5,734 bases of DNA, taken from Actinomycetes bacterium. GTDB taxonomy: Bacteria > Actinomycetota > Acidimicrobiia > Acidimicrobiales > Acidimicrobiaceae. This document shows positions 1 to 5,221 of the stretch, piece after piece. Location of the stretch: NCBI GenBank assembly GCA_021819025.1, contig JAKASN010000148.1, forward strand, positions 1 to 5,734. The letters run 5' to 3'. A program made the position numbers and the translations under genes. The first letter of the stretch is position 1, and each line of letters starts with the position of its first letter. Below the pieces are notes generated by a model. It had not been told where the DNA came from. It saw only the letters and a program-made list of their open reading frames with translations, and ran no database searches.

Positions 1-476
1 ATCACGACATTGCCCGGCATTCCATCGACTTGGCGCAGGTGGAGAATCTTTTCGCAGGTGCGCCTAGCAAGAGAGACGAGCTGGGGTTCGGCAAGTAACA
101 ATGCCTCGTTCATACCCGGCACCACTCCTGGGGAGGCTACCAGTGGACGCAGGTCGAAGTCGTGTTGGACACTACCGCTCGAGACGACAACATCTCCTAA
201 GTTGAGGCCAGCGTGCAGAGCTCCGGCAAGGCCGGTGACGATGAGAATTCCGGGATCGAAGCGATAAATCACTTCCATCGCTGACAGAGCCGCATTCACT
301 TTACCGATTCCCGTGCTACAAAGGATCACTTGAGAGGAGTGCGACGTCGTGCGATAGAGCGGCGAAAAGGAGCCTTCAAGCCTGCCGGCATGAAAGTATC
401 GCCCTCGAAGCACCGAAACTTCCTCGTCCATGGCCACCAACACCGCGATGGCGGGACTTCTCAGCTTATCTTTCAT
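1..476 (-). CDS. mtnN: 5'-methylthioadenosine/S-adenosylhomocysteine nucleosidase, partial (C-terminus beyond left edge)
   Basis: Reading the minus strand from the ATG at 476-474 gives 158 codons with no stop up to the window edge. The first residues end in a hydrophobic strand followed by AMDEE (residues 15-19), which matches the start of MTA/SAH nucleosidases; the family's catalytic acid (Glu12 of the E. coli enzyme) lies in this motif. Then come TGIGKVNAAL (55-64), TGLAGAL (81-87) and GDVVVSS followed by QHDFD (104-108), the ordered signatures of the PNP_UDP_1 nucleoside phosphorylase fold. The family is usually about 230 residues, so roughly 70 C-terminal residues, including the catalytic Asp region, are outside the window. 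The enzyme cleaves adenine from methylthioadenosine and S-adenosylhomocysteine in the cytoplasm. A GAAAGG ribosome site lies 8 nt before the ATG, and an in-frame TGA (518-516) sits just upstream, so this start is well bounded. A related nucleosidase such as futalosine hydrolase cannot be excluded without the C-terminus. Confidence 0.88.
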   Translation of the reverse strand, partial: MKDKLRSPAIAVLVAMDEEVSVLRGRYFHAGRLEGSFSPLYRTTSHSSQVILCSTGIGKVNAALSAMEVIYRFDPGILIVTGLAGALHAGLNLGDVVVSSGSVQHDFDLRPLVASPGVVPGMNEALLLAEPQLVSLARRTCEKILHLRQVDGMPGNVV

Positions 477-484
477 CGCAGCGA

Positions 485-490
485 CCTTTC
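485..490 (-). promoter_or_regulatory. Ribosome binding site of the nucleosidase gene
   Basis: On the minus strand GAAAGG lies 8 nt upstream of the ATG at 476. It supports that start over the in-frame GTG and TTG codons further inside the gene. Confidence 0.55.
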
Positions 491-776
491 TTGCACCCAA
501 GCATCTCCGTTTGCATCAAGATCGTCCAAGTTACTTGCTCGTAGACCTCGGATGCAAAAGTATCGCCACGACATGGCGGCGCATCATCGGCACTCGCTAT
601 GGCGCTGACAAACTCAAGTCGATGCGGCATCTTGACTTGGCTCCCCTCGGTAAGCATTCGCGAGATGTCCGCTCTCGAATCTAAAGAGACTTGTCGCCTT
701 TGTCCGATGATTCGCCCCTCGGCTTTTTTGTTCACGGCGGCACTTCGCGCTAAGGCGCTCGCAGCCAAAGCGACAC

Positions 777-822
777 CGCCACTAGGGTGGCGCCGCAGCG
801 ATGTTGCCAGACCAGTGGCGCC
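777..822. repeat. Direct repeat GTGGCGCC with two competing hairpins
   Basis: GTGGCGCC occurs at 787-794 and again at 815-822. The upstream arm at 777-782 (CGCCAC) can pair with 787-792 around a 4-nt loop, or, as the 7-mer at 777-783, with 814-820. The two pairings exclude each other, as in an RNA switch, but no expression signal nearby proves a role. Confidence 0.4.
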
Positions 823-874
823 TTGGCCTTATTGTTCAATTCCAAGCGCATCGCCAATTCCTGCAGTGAGATGT

Positions 875-902
875 TTTGCACACTGGATGACCCAGGTGCA
901 AA
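875..902. repeat. Strong hairpin, 11 bp with one bulge
   Basis: TTTGCAC at 875-881 pairs with GTGCAAA at 896-902. Inside it CTGG (883-886) pairs with CCAG (892-895), leaving only A882 bulged and a 5-nt loop. Two wobble pairs could extend it outward. No T-run follows on either strand, so it does not look like an intrinsic terminator. Confidence 0.5.
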
Positions 903-998
903 GTCCCCGCGATCGGCCTATGCCTTTGTCACTTCGAGTGGGCTGCTCGTCGAAGCCAGGCGAGATACTTCAGGCCGCGCAAATCACGCGATCTGACA

Positions 999-1026
999 GC
1001 ACACCAAGCTTGATCGGCGGGTGTGC
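999..1026. repeat. Hairpin with 7-bp perfect stem
   Basis: GCACACC at 999-1005 is the exact inverse complement of GGTGTGC at 1020-1026. The 14-nt loop includes the palindrome AAGCTT. It belongs to the series of hairpins filling the gene-less region. Confidence 0.4.
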
Positions 1027-1189
1027 CTCAACAGAATTCCGCAGCGCCACAGAACCAAGCCCGAAACTCCCCACTTTTGCGCCGGTGAGTTTTTTAGCCG
1101 CGCCAAGGGCGCAAGGCGGGCCCGCAAGAGCAATACGCCCAGCGGTTCCCCCCAAGCGAATCATCAGCTTCGAAATCGGGGCTACCCTG

Positions 1190-1395
1190 CGGCGTTTTGG
1201 CAGTTGACAGCGTCGCGCCTCGCGGTGGTTGGCGCCCCAGTGGCCGTTTATGTCCACGCCCACTGGGAGAGATCCACGCGAGGCAACGCCGTTGGGTCCT
1301 CGAGTTCTATCGCCTCTCGGCGCATCCCGCCGCGACGGACTCGCGGCGATTTTCACCACTGGCCCCAACACCGCAGCTTCACACCAAGCGAAGCT
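1190..1395 (+). ncRNA. Candidate structured RNA (multi-helix), unassigned
   Basis: Perfect complementary segments nest in order. 1190-1196 pairs with 1285-1291 (7 bp). Directly inside, 1217-1224 pairs with 1277-1284 (8 bp). After a one-base bulge 1226-1228 pairs with 1274-1276, and at the tip 1236-1243 pairs with 1260-1267 (8 bp). A second domain follows: 1291-1296 pairs with 1364-1369 and, past one mismatch, 1298-1299 with 1361-1362. It encloses a 4-bp hairpin with loop TCTC (1311-1322) and an 8-bp hairpin with a 5-nt loop (1328-1348). A last 6-bp hairpin (1375-1380 with 1390-1395) precedes a T7 run at 1403-1409, which favours the plus strand. I recognise no known family: the RNase P, tmRNA, SRP and 6S signatures I looked for are absent. 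The RNA could also be only a DNA-level repeat structure. Confidence 0.35.
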
Positions 1396-1430
1396 AACGT
1401 CATTTTTTTGTACCTTGACGTTAACGTAAG
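1395..1430 (+). promoter_or_regulatory. Candidate MerR-type operator of the exporter gene
   Basis: ACGTTAACGT (1418-1427) is a perfect 10-bp palindrome, extending imperfectly to CTTGACGTTAACGTAAG (1414-1430). It resembles the ACGT-N2-ACGT-type operators described for some MerR regulators, such as LiuR. A further half-site, TAACGTCA (1395-1402), is the exact inverse complement of TGACGTTA (1416-1423). The palindrome overlaps the -35 box and the first part of the spacer. The neighbouring MerR protein is the natural candidate binder; that assignment is inference. Confidence 0.6.
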
Positions 1431-1444
1431 ATTGACTTTAGAAT
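1415..1444 (+). promoter_or_regulatory. Sigma-70-type promoter of the exporter gene
   Basis: TTGACG (1415-1420) and TAGAAT (1439-1444) are separated by 18 bp. This is slightly longer than the 17-bp optimum and shorter than the 19-20 bp typical of MerR-activated promoters. A T7 run lies just upstream (1403-1409). Transcription would start near 1451, leaving a leader of about 30 nt before the ATG at 1480. Confidence 0.65.
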
Positions 1445-1466
1445 GTCAAGAAGAGAAAGAGCGTTT

Positions 1467-1473
1467 AGGAGGA
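1467..1473 (+). promoter_or_regulatory. Shine-Dalgarno site deciding the exporter start
   Basis: AGGAGGA lies 6 nt before the ATG at 1480. The reading frame is open far upstream (to 1021), so this near-perfect site, together with the promoter at 1415-1444, fixes the start and shows that the upstream extension is not translated as part of the protein. Confidence 0.85.
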
Positions 1474-1479
1474 CCCTTC

Positions 1480-3333
1480 ATGGCGAGAACTAAGACGGCC
1501 GTGGGAGCACTGCGACACGGAGAGGAGATTCGCCAAGAAGACCCATACCGAGGAAAATGGCTAACGCTTTCCAACACCACACTCGGCATGTTCATGGTCA
1601 CCATCAACAGTTCCATTATGTTGATCTCCTTGCCGGACATCTTCCACGGAATCAAGCTGAATCCGCTCGCTCCAAACAACACCAACTACTTCTTATGGCT
1701 TCTCATGGGCTATCTCGTCGTCACAGCAGTGTTAGTGGTCAGCTTCGGCCGCCTTGGTGACATGTTCGGGCGCGTAAAGATGTACAACCTCGGCTTCGCT
1801 GTCTTCAGCTTCTTTTCCATCATGTTGGCAATCACCTGGCTTCATGGCGGCGCTGGAGCTCTCTGGCTCATCTCCATGAGGATTATGCAAGGGGTGGGTG
1901 GAGCCTTGCTCTTTGCAAATTCCTCGGCGATTCTCACCGATGCCTTCCCCCACGACCAGCGCGGCCTCGCTCTTGGCATCAATCAAATTGCTGCGATCGG
2001 GGGATCATTTATCGGCCTGATTCTCGGAGGGTTGTTGGGGCCCATTGATTGGCGATTGGTATTTCTGGTCTCGGTACCCTTCGGTATCCTGGGAACTATC
2101 TGGGCCTACTTCAATCTTCACGAAAAAGGTGTCCGAACGCCATCGAGAATCGACTGGTGGGGCAACTTGACCTTTGCGATTGGATTGATCACCCTTCTTG
2201 TCGGCATCACCTACGGCATCGAACCATACGGCGGACACACCATGGGTTGGAGCAATCCAAGAGTCTTAGCCGCGCTCATCGGCGGAGTCATCGTTCTCGT
2301 CATCTTCGGATTCATCGAGACCAAGGTCGTCCAACCGATGTTCAACCTCACGCTCTTTCGCATCCGAGCTTTTGCCGCGGGCAACTTTGCCAGCCTCCTC
2401 GCCTCCCTGGGTCGTGGCGGGCTAATGTTCATGCTGGTAATCTGGCTGCAAGGAATCTGGCTTCCTCAACACGGATATAGCTTCGCGCGAACACCGCTGT
2501 GGGCAGGAATCTACATGTTGCCCTTGAGCGTCGGTTTTCTCGTCGCAGGACCGATCTCGGGATTTCTCTCCGACCACCACGGAGCGAGACCCTATGCCAC
2601 CGCCGGAATGGTGGCCTCAGGTGCGAGTTTCCTCTTGCTCGAGTTGCTTCCTGCTAACTTCAGCTATCCCATCTTCGCAATACTTTTGCTGCTCAATGGT
2701 TTGGCCATGGGGCTCTTTGCCTCGCCAAACCGGGCTGGCATCATGAACAGCCTGCCTCCAAGCCAAAGGGGCGCGGGGTCAGGAATGGTGGCCACCTTCC
2801 AGAACTCCGCGATGGTGCTTTCCATTGGAATCTTCTTCACCCTCATTATCGCTGGTTTGTCAGGTTCTTTGCCAAGCACGATGTATGCCGGACTGTTAGC
2901 TCAAGGCGTACCGGCGGGAGCCGCATTCAAGGTGGCGCACCTGCCTCCCACAGGCGCTCTCTTCTCGGCATTTTTGGGCTATAACCCCATGCAAACGCTA
3001 TTGGGGCCGGTGCTCGCGCATCTCAGCCCGGCCAAAGTAGCTTTTCTCACCGGAAGAAGTTTCTTCCCGCATCTCATCTCCCACGCTTTTATGAGTGGGC
3101 TCCGCGAGGCGTTTACCTTCGCTGCGATCGCGAGTCTTATCGCGGCGGTGGCGTCCTGGTTGCGGGGTGGAAAGTACCACTACAACCCTGACGACGATCC
3201 CGACGCCGTTGTCGATACGTCAGCTGGGGTGGCAAACGACTCTGGCGGGGCCAAAGAAACGGCATTACCGACGCTCGCTTCGCTAGAGACCCTATCGATG
3301 CAACAGCGACTACCTTTCCGCCACCATGACTAA
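1480..3333 (+). CDS. MFS drug-efflux transporter, EmrB/QacA (DHA2) type, 14 helices
   Basis: The 617-residue protein is an inner-membrane, probably proton-driven exporter of the DHA2 family. After a hydrophilic N-terminus, helix 1 spans about residues 28-52. MFS motif A is GRLGDMFGRVK (90-100), between helices 2 and 3. The helix 4 region carries R134 and QGVGGAL (137-143), and helix 5 holds the Gly-rich segment around GGSFIGLILGG. Hydrophobic segments continue to about residue 560, which fits 14 helices. A long external loop precedes the last helix, and a polar tail of about 50 residues ends the protein. Helix 1 lacks the membrane aspartate found in QacA and EmrB (their LDxT motif) and reads FMVTINSSIMLISLPD instead, so this is a divergent subgroup and its substrate cannot be named. 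The start is set by the ribosome site at 1467-1473. A MerR gene follows 168-250 bp downstream, and the promoter carries a MerR-like operator, which suggests ligand-controlled expression. Confidence 0.93.
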   Translation: MARTKTAVGALRHGEEIRQEDPYRGKWLTLSNTTLGMFMVTINSSIMLISLPDIFHGIKLNPLAPNNTNYFLWLLMGYLVVTAVLVVSFGRLGDMFGRVKMYNLGFAVFSFFSIMLAITWLHGGAGALWLISMRIMQGVGGALLFANSSAILTDAFPHDQRGLALGINQIAAIGGSFIGLILGGLLGPIDWRLVFLVSVPFGILGTIWAYFNLHEKGVRTPSRIDWWGNLTFAIGLITLLVGITYGIEPYGGHTMGWSNPRVLAALIGGVIVLVIFGFIETKVVQPMFNLTLFRIRAFAAGNFASLLASLGRGGLMFMLVIWLQGIWLPQHGYSFARTPLWAGIYMLPLSVGFLVAGPISGFLSDHHGARPYATAGMVASGASFLLLELLPANFSYPIFAILLLLNGLAMGLFASPNRAGIMNSLPPSQRGAGSGMVATFQNSAMVLSIGIFFTLIIAGLSGSLPSTMYAGLLAQGVPAGAAFKVAHLPPTGALFSAFLGYNPMQTLLGPVLAHLSPAKVAFLTGRSFFPHLISHAFMSGLREAFTFAAIASLIAAVASWLRGGKYHYNPDDDPDAVVDTSAGVANDSGGAKETALPTLASLETLSMQQRLPFRHHD

Positions 3334-3501
3334 CGTCAATTTCCCCACCTTTGCAAAACCGAGTCTCAAGTCAACCCTCGACGGGCTTGGTCCTTGGGCC
3401 CCGGTGGCACTCCCCCGGGCACAGGGAGTGCGCCGATTCAAGCTACTAGCGTGTATCGCAACTGTTAAGAAATTAGCCTGCTCAACTCCAAGAGGTAACC
3501 C
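3334..3501. other. Exporter-merR spacer
   Basis: There is no gene here. It holds the hairpin at 3407-3431, then an AT-richer stretch with a weak -10-like TAAGAA (3467-3472). A transcript started from that box would begin near 3479, just upstream of the AGAGG site at 3491-3495, so merR may have its own promoter. No convincing -35 box and no copy of the ACGTTAACGT operator are visible. Confidence 0.45.
3407..3431 (+). terminator. Hairpin after the exporter gene, possible terminator
   Basis: GCACTCCC (3407-3414) is the perfect inverse complement of GGGAGTGC (3424-3431), with a 9-nt loop, about 75 nt after the exporter stop. No T-run follows, so it is not a classic intrinsic terminator. It could act as a tail-less terminator or only stabilise the 3' end of the exporter mRNA. 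Confidence 0.35.
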
Positions 3502-3504
3502 CTG
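3491..3504 (+). promoter_or_regulatory. Ribosome site and CTG, candidate real start of the MerR gene
   Basis: AGAGG (3491-3495) stands 6 nt before an in-frame CTG (3502-3504). Starting here adds 26 residues that end in DLLRIGVV, completing helix 1 of the DNA-binding domain. A competing candidate is AAGGA (3556-3560) before ATT 3571. No ribosome site precedes GTG 3580 or ATG 3589. Confidence 0.4.
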
Positions 3505-3579
3505 ACGGCCGCCAACCTCAATGAAGACGCTGCTGGGAGGGCCTCGACGTGTGATAAGGACCTTCTCCGCATTGGTGTC

Positions 3580-3999
3580 GTGGCACGAATGGCCGGGGTT
3601 TCCGAACGTACCGTGCGCTATTACGAGGAGGTCGGGCTGGTATCGCCAGCGAAATATTCCTCGGGTGGTACACGACTCTTCAAAGAGAGTGACGTCGTTC
3701 GGGTACTTAGAATCAAAGAGCTCAAGTCGCTCATGGGCTTCGACCTCGATGAGATCAGAGCGATCCTCACCGCAGAGGATCGTCTTGGCGCCATGAAGGA
3801 ACAGTATCGCGAAGGTGACGAATCTCTAAAGCGCGAGATTCACCAAGAGGCCCAAGTTACCATCGCGCAACTACGCGCCCAGGTGGCTGCGAAACTGCAA
3901 CGGTTACAGGCTTTCCTCGACGAACTAGATTCGCGTTCGGAACGCCACGCGGAGAAACTTCGCAGAATGAACGCGAGCGCACACGAGATCCCTTCCTGA
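3580..3999 (+). CDS. MerR-family transcriptional regulator (true start probably upstream)
   Basis: The protein has the MerR winged helix-turn-helix: GVSERTVRYYEEVGLVSP for helix 2 and the start of the wing, then GGTRLF and the second helix pair (SDVVRVLRIKELKSLMGFDLDEIRAIL). A long charged coiled coil follows (about residues 75-130 from the GTG), as expected for the antiparallel dimerisation helix. There is no cysteine after the GTG and no separate ligand domain, so a metal sensor of the CueR or MerR type is unlikely. GTG at 3580 is the first ATG/GTG codon, but it cuts helix 1: in-frame codons before it encode LLRIGVV, exactly what MerR proteins carry there. The frame is open from 3499. CTG at 3502 with AGAGG 6 nt upstream (165 residues), or ATT at 3571 with AAGGA 10 nt upstream, would restore the domain. 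It probably regulates the exporter just upstream. Confidence 0.88.
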   Translation: MARMAGVSERTVRYYEEVGLVSPAKYSSGGTRLFKESDVVRVLRIKELKSLMGFDLDEIRAILTAEDRLGAMKEQYREGDESLKREIHQEAQVTIAQLRAQVAAKLQRLQAFLDELDSRSERHAEKLRRMNASAHEIPS

Positions 4000-4084
4000 C
4001 ACCCGTGATGGATGTCCGAAGAACTCTCGGCGCACCATATCCAGAGCAGATCGTCTCATCTAGCAAAAGCGTTCCTCGCAGATC

Positions 4085-4129
4085 AGGAGTTCCGGCATCG
4101 GCCAAATACCCTTTCGAGGTCGGACTCCT
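4085..4129 (+). promoter_or_regulatory. Hairpin immediately upstream of trpS
   Basis: AGGAGT (4085-4090) pairs with ACTCCT (4124-4129). After one bulged T, CCG (4092-4094) pairs with CGG (4121-4123), extended by one wobble and one GC pair, giving about 11 bp around a 22-nt loop. It could end the merR transcript, be an operator, or shape a trpS leader. No T-box antiterminator motif (TGGNACC type) is present in this spacer. Confidence 0.35.
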
Positions 4130-4134
4130 AGACT
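4129..4134 (+). promoter_or_regulatory. -10-like box suggesting a leaderless trpS transcript
   Basis: TAGACT ends 9 nt before the A of the trpS ATG, so transcription would start at or just before the start codon. This fits with the absence of any Shine-Dalgarno sequence at normal spacing. No clear -35 box is visible. Confidence 0.35.
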
Positions 4135-4143
4135 TATGGGACT

Positions 4144-5133
4144 ATGCGAGTACTCTCAGGAATTCAACCCACCGGACACGTGCACCTTGGCAACTACCTC
4201 GGAGCTATCCGCGGCTGGGTGGAGGATCAGCGCGCCTACGACTCGTTCTTCGCGCTCGTCGACCTTCACGCCATCACCGTCGACCAAGATCCCCAAGAAC
4301 TCTTTTCGGCAACCCTGGAGCTCTATGCGACTCTCGTTGGGGCAGGACTGGACCCGGAAGTATCCACCATTTTCACCCAGAGTCAAGTAAATGAACACGC
4401 CGCGCTGGCGTGGCTTCTCGAGTGCACCGCCACCATCGGAGAACTCACCCGTATGACCCAATATAAGGACAAGGGGCGCGGGAGCCAGAGTGTTCGTGCT
4501 GGACTCTTCACCTACCCAGTGCTTATGGCGGCGGACATTCTTATCTACCAAGCTGAGCGAGTTCCAGTTGGCGAGGACCAAAAACAACACCTCGAGTTGA
4601 CTCGCGATCTCGCCACGCGCTTTAATTACCGCTTCGGAAAGATCTTCACCATCCCAGAGCCCGCGATACCCAATGTTGCCGCCCGCGTCATGGATCTCCA
4701 GAATCCAACCAAAAAAATGTCAAAATCCACCGCTACCCCGCTGGGAATGATCTACGTACTTGATCAAGCCAGCGAGATAAAGCGAAAAATTTCCAAGGCC
4801 GTTACCGACACCGACAACAGCGTTCGCTACGATCCCGACTCCAAGCCAGGGGTGTCGAACTTGCTGGAGATCTTTGCCGGAGTCTCCGGGCAATCTCCCC
4901 AAACCATCGCCGCGGGCTACTCTTCATACGGCACGCTCAAGTCAGACCTCACCGAAGCTCTCGTAACAACGCTCGAGCCTATTGCGAAACGCACCCAAGA
5001 CCTCCTCGCTGATCGGGGAGAGCTCGCCCGGCTCATGACCGAAGGCTCCGCGAAGGCTCGAACGGTCGCATCGACAACCTTGGACGCCGCAAAGGCGGCA
5101 ATGGGTTTTGTAACCGCGTCAAGCCGGTTCTAG
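4144..5133 (+). CDS. trpS: Tryptophanyl-tRNA synthetase
   Basis: This 329-residue class I aminoacyl-tRNA synthetase charges tRNA-Trp with tryptophan using ATP; it acts in the cytoplasm as a dimer. The HIGH-type signature appears as PTGHVHLGNYLGA (residues 9-21) and the KMSKS loop as KKMSKS (190-195). Between them are ELTRMTQYKDK, GLFTYPVLMAADIL and VPVGEDQKQHLELTRD, the conserved TrpRS segments for the dimer interface and the tryptophan and adenylate pocket. The C-terminal helical domain is complete, and the length matches bacterial enzymes (about 325-340). The ATG at 4144 gives MRVLSGIQPTG, the usual TrpRS start. No Shine-Dalgarno site is seen, but a -10-like box lies immediately upstream. 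It follows merR by 144 bp on the same strand and converges with the gene on its right. Confidence 0.97.
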   Translation: MRVLSGIQPTGHVHLGNYLGAIRGWVEDQRAYDSFFALVDLHAITVDQDPQELFSATLELYATLVGAGLDPEVSTIFTQSQVNEHAALAWLLECTATIGELTRMTQYKDKGRGSQSVRAGLFTYPVLMAADILIYQAERVPVGEDQKQHLELTRDLATRFNYRFGKIFTIPEPAIPNVAARVMDLQNPTKKMSKSTATPLGMIYVLDQASEIKRKISKAVTDTDNSVRYDPDSKPGVSNLLEIFAGVSGQSPQTIAAGYSSYGTLKSDLTEALVTTLEPIAKRTQDLLADRGELARLMTEGSAKARTVASTTLDAAKAAMGFVTASSRF

Positions 5134-5221
5134 GAGAGTTACCCCTGAGACGTCTCCCAGCCCCACTCGGGCACCGCCGCAGCTAAATCGCCCCCTAGCC
5201 AAGCAGCCGGGTGCTTCGTGC
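5134..5221. other. Convergent spacer between trpS and paiB-like gene
   Basis: The two genes face each other across 88 bp. GAGACGTCTC (5147-5156) is a perfect 10-bp palindrome, and CAGCC (5204-5208) pairs with GGCTG (5226-5230, inside the end of the right-hand gene). Neither is followed by a T-run, so I see no clear intrinsic terminator although one would be expected here. Confidence 0.4.

Larger units (their letters stand above)
519..1394. other. Long gene-less region rich in inverted repeats
   Basis: No protein-coding gene can be supported here. Open frames exist on both strands, including 202 codons on plus at 599-1207 and two minus-strand stretches in one shared frame (1371-970 and 768-466) interrupted by stops. 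Their products are rich in Ser, Pro, Arg and Ala, show no recognisable motif, and lack ribosome sites. What can be seen is a high density of hairpins: 777-792 or 777-820, 875-902, 932-955, 999-1026, 1100-1112, and the nested set from 1190 to 1395. T-runs at 724-729, 1090-1095 and 1403-1409 all lie on the plus strand. The region could be structured RNA, a complex regulatory region, or the remains of a decayed gene. Confidence 0.6.

Noticed and set aside
10..267. Plus-strand open frame at the left edge
   Set aside because: It is the opposite-strand shadow of the nucleosidase gene, whose motifs are read clearly on the minus strand.
719..730. Intrinsic terminator at the T6 run
   Set aside because: The only stem before the T-run (CCGA at 704-707 with TCGG at 719-722) has 4 bp and an 11-nt loop, which is too weak, and no gene ends just upstream on the plus strand.
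466..768. Minus-strand open frame overlapping the nucleosidase start
   Set aside because: It overlaps the well-supported nucleosidase start in another frame, has no recognisable motif, and ends inside that gene. I kept it only as a possible trace of a decayed gene.
834..843. GTTCAATTCC resembling a tRNA T-loop
   Set aside because: The flanking bases do not form a T-stem (TATTG against CCAAG), and no acceptor, D or anticodon stems can be drawn around it.
599..1207. Plus-strand open frame of 202 codons
   Set aside because: Its product is rich in Ser, Pro, Arg and Ala with no recognisable motif, there is no ribosome site before the ATG, and it overlaps the hairpin-rich region. Long stop-free stretches on several strands are common in GC-rich non-coding DNA.
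1291..1369. GTTGGGT and CCCCAAC resembling integron attC boxes
   Set aside because: The boxes are in the wrong order for an attC site (GTT box first, AAC box last), the second fails the RYYYAAC pattern, and there is no integrase or cassette array.
1021..1479. 153-codon N-terminal extension of the exporter frame
   Set aside because: The promoter at 1415-1444 and the AGGAGGA site at 1467-1473 lie inside it. The extension is Arg/Ser/Pro-rich and unlike any MFS N-terminus, while the protein from ATG 1480 is complete.
4000..4143. T-box riboswitch upstream of trpS
   Set aside because: No TGGNACC-type antiterminator sequence, no specifier-loop architecture, and the spacer is only 144 nt, with the best start signal lying right at the ATG.
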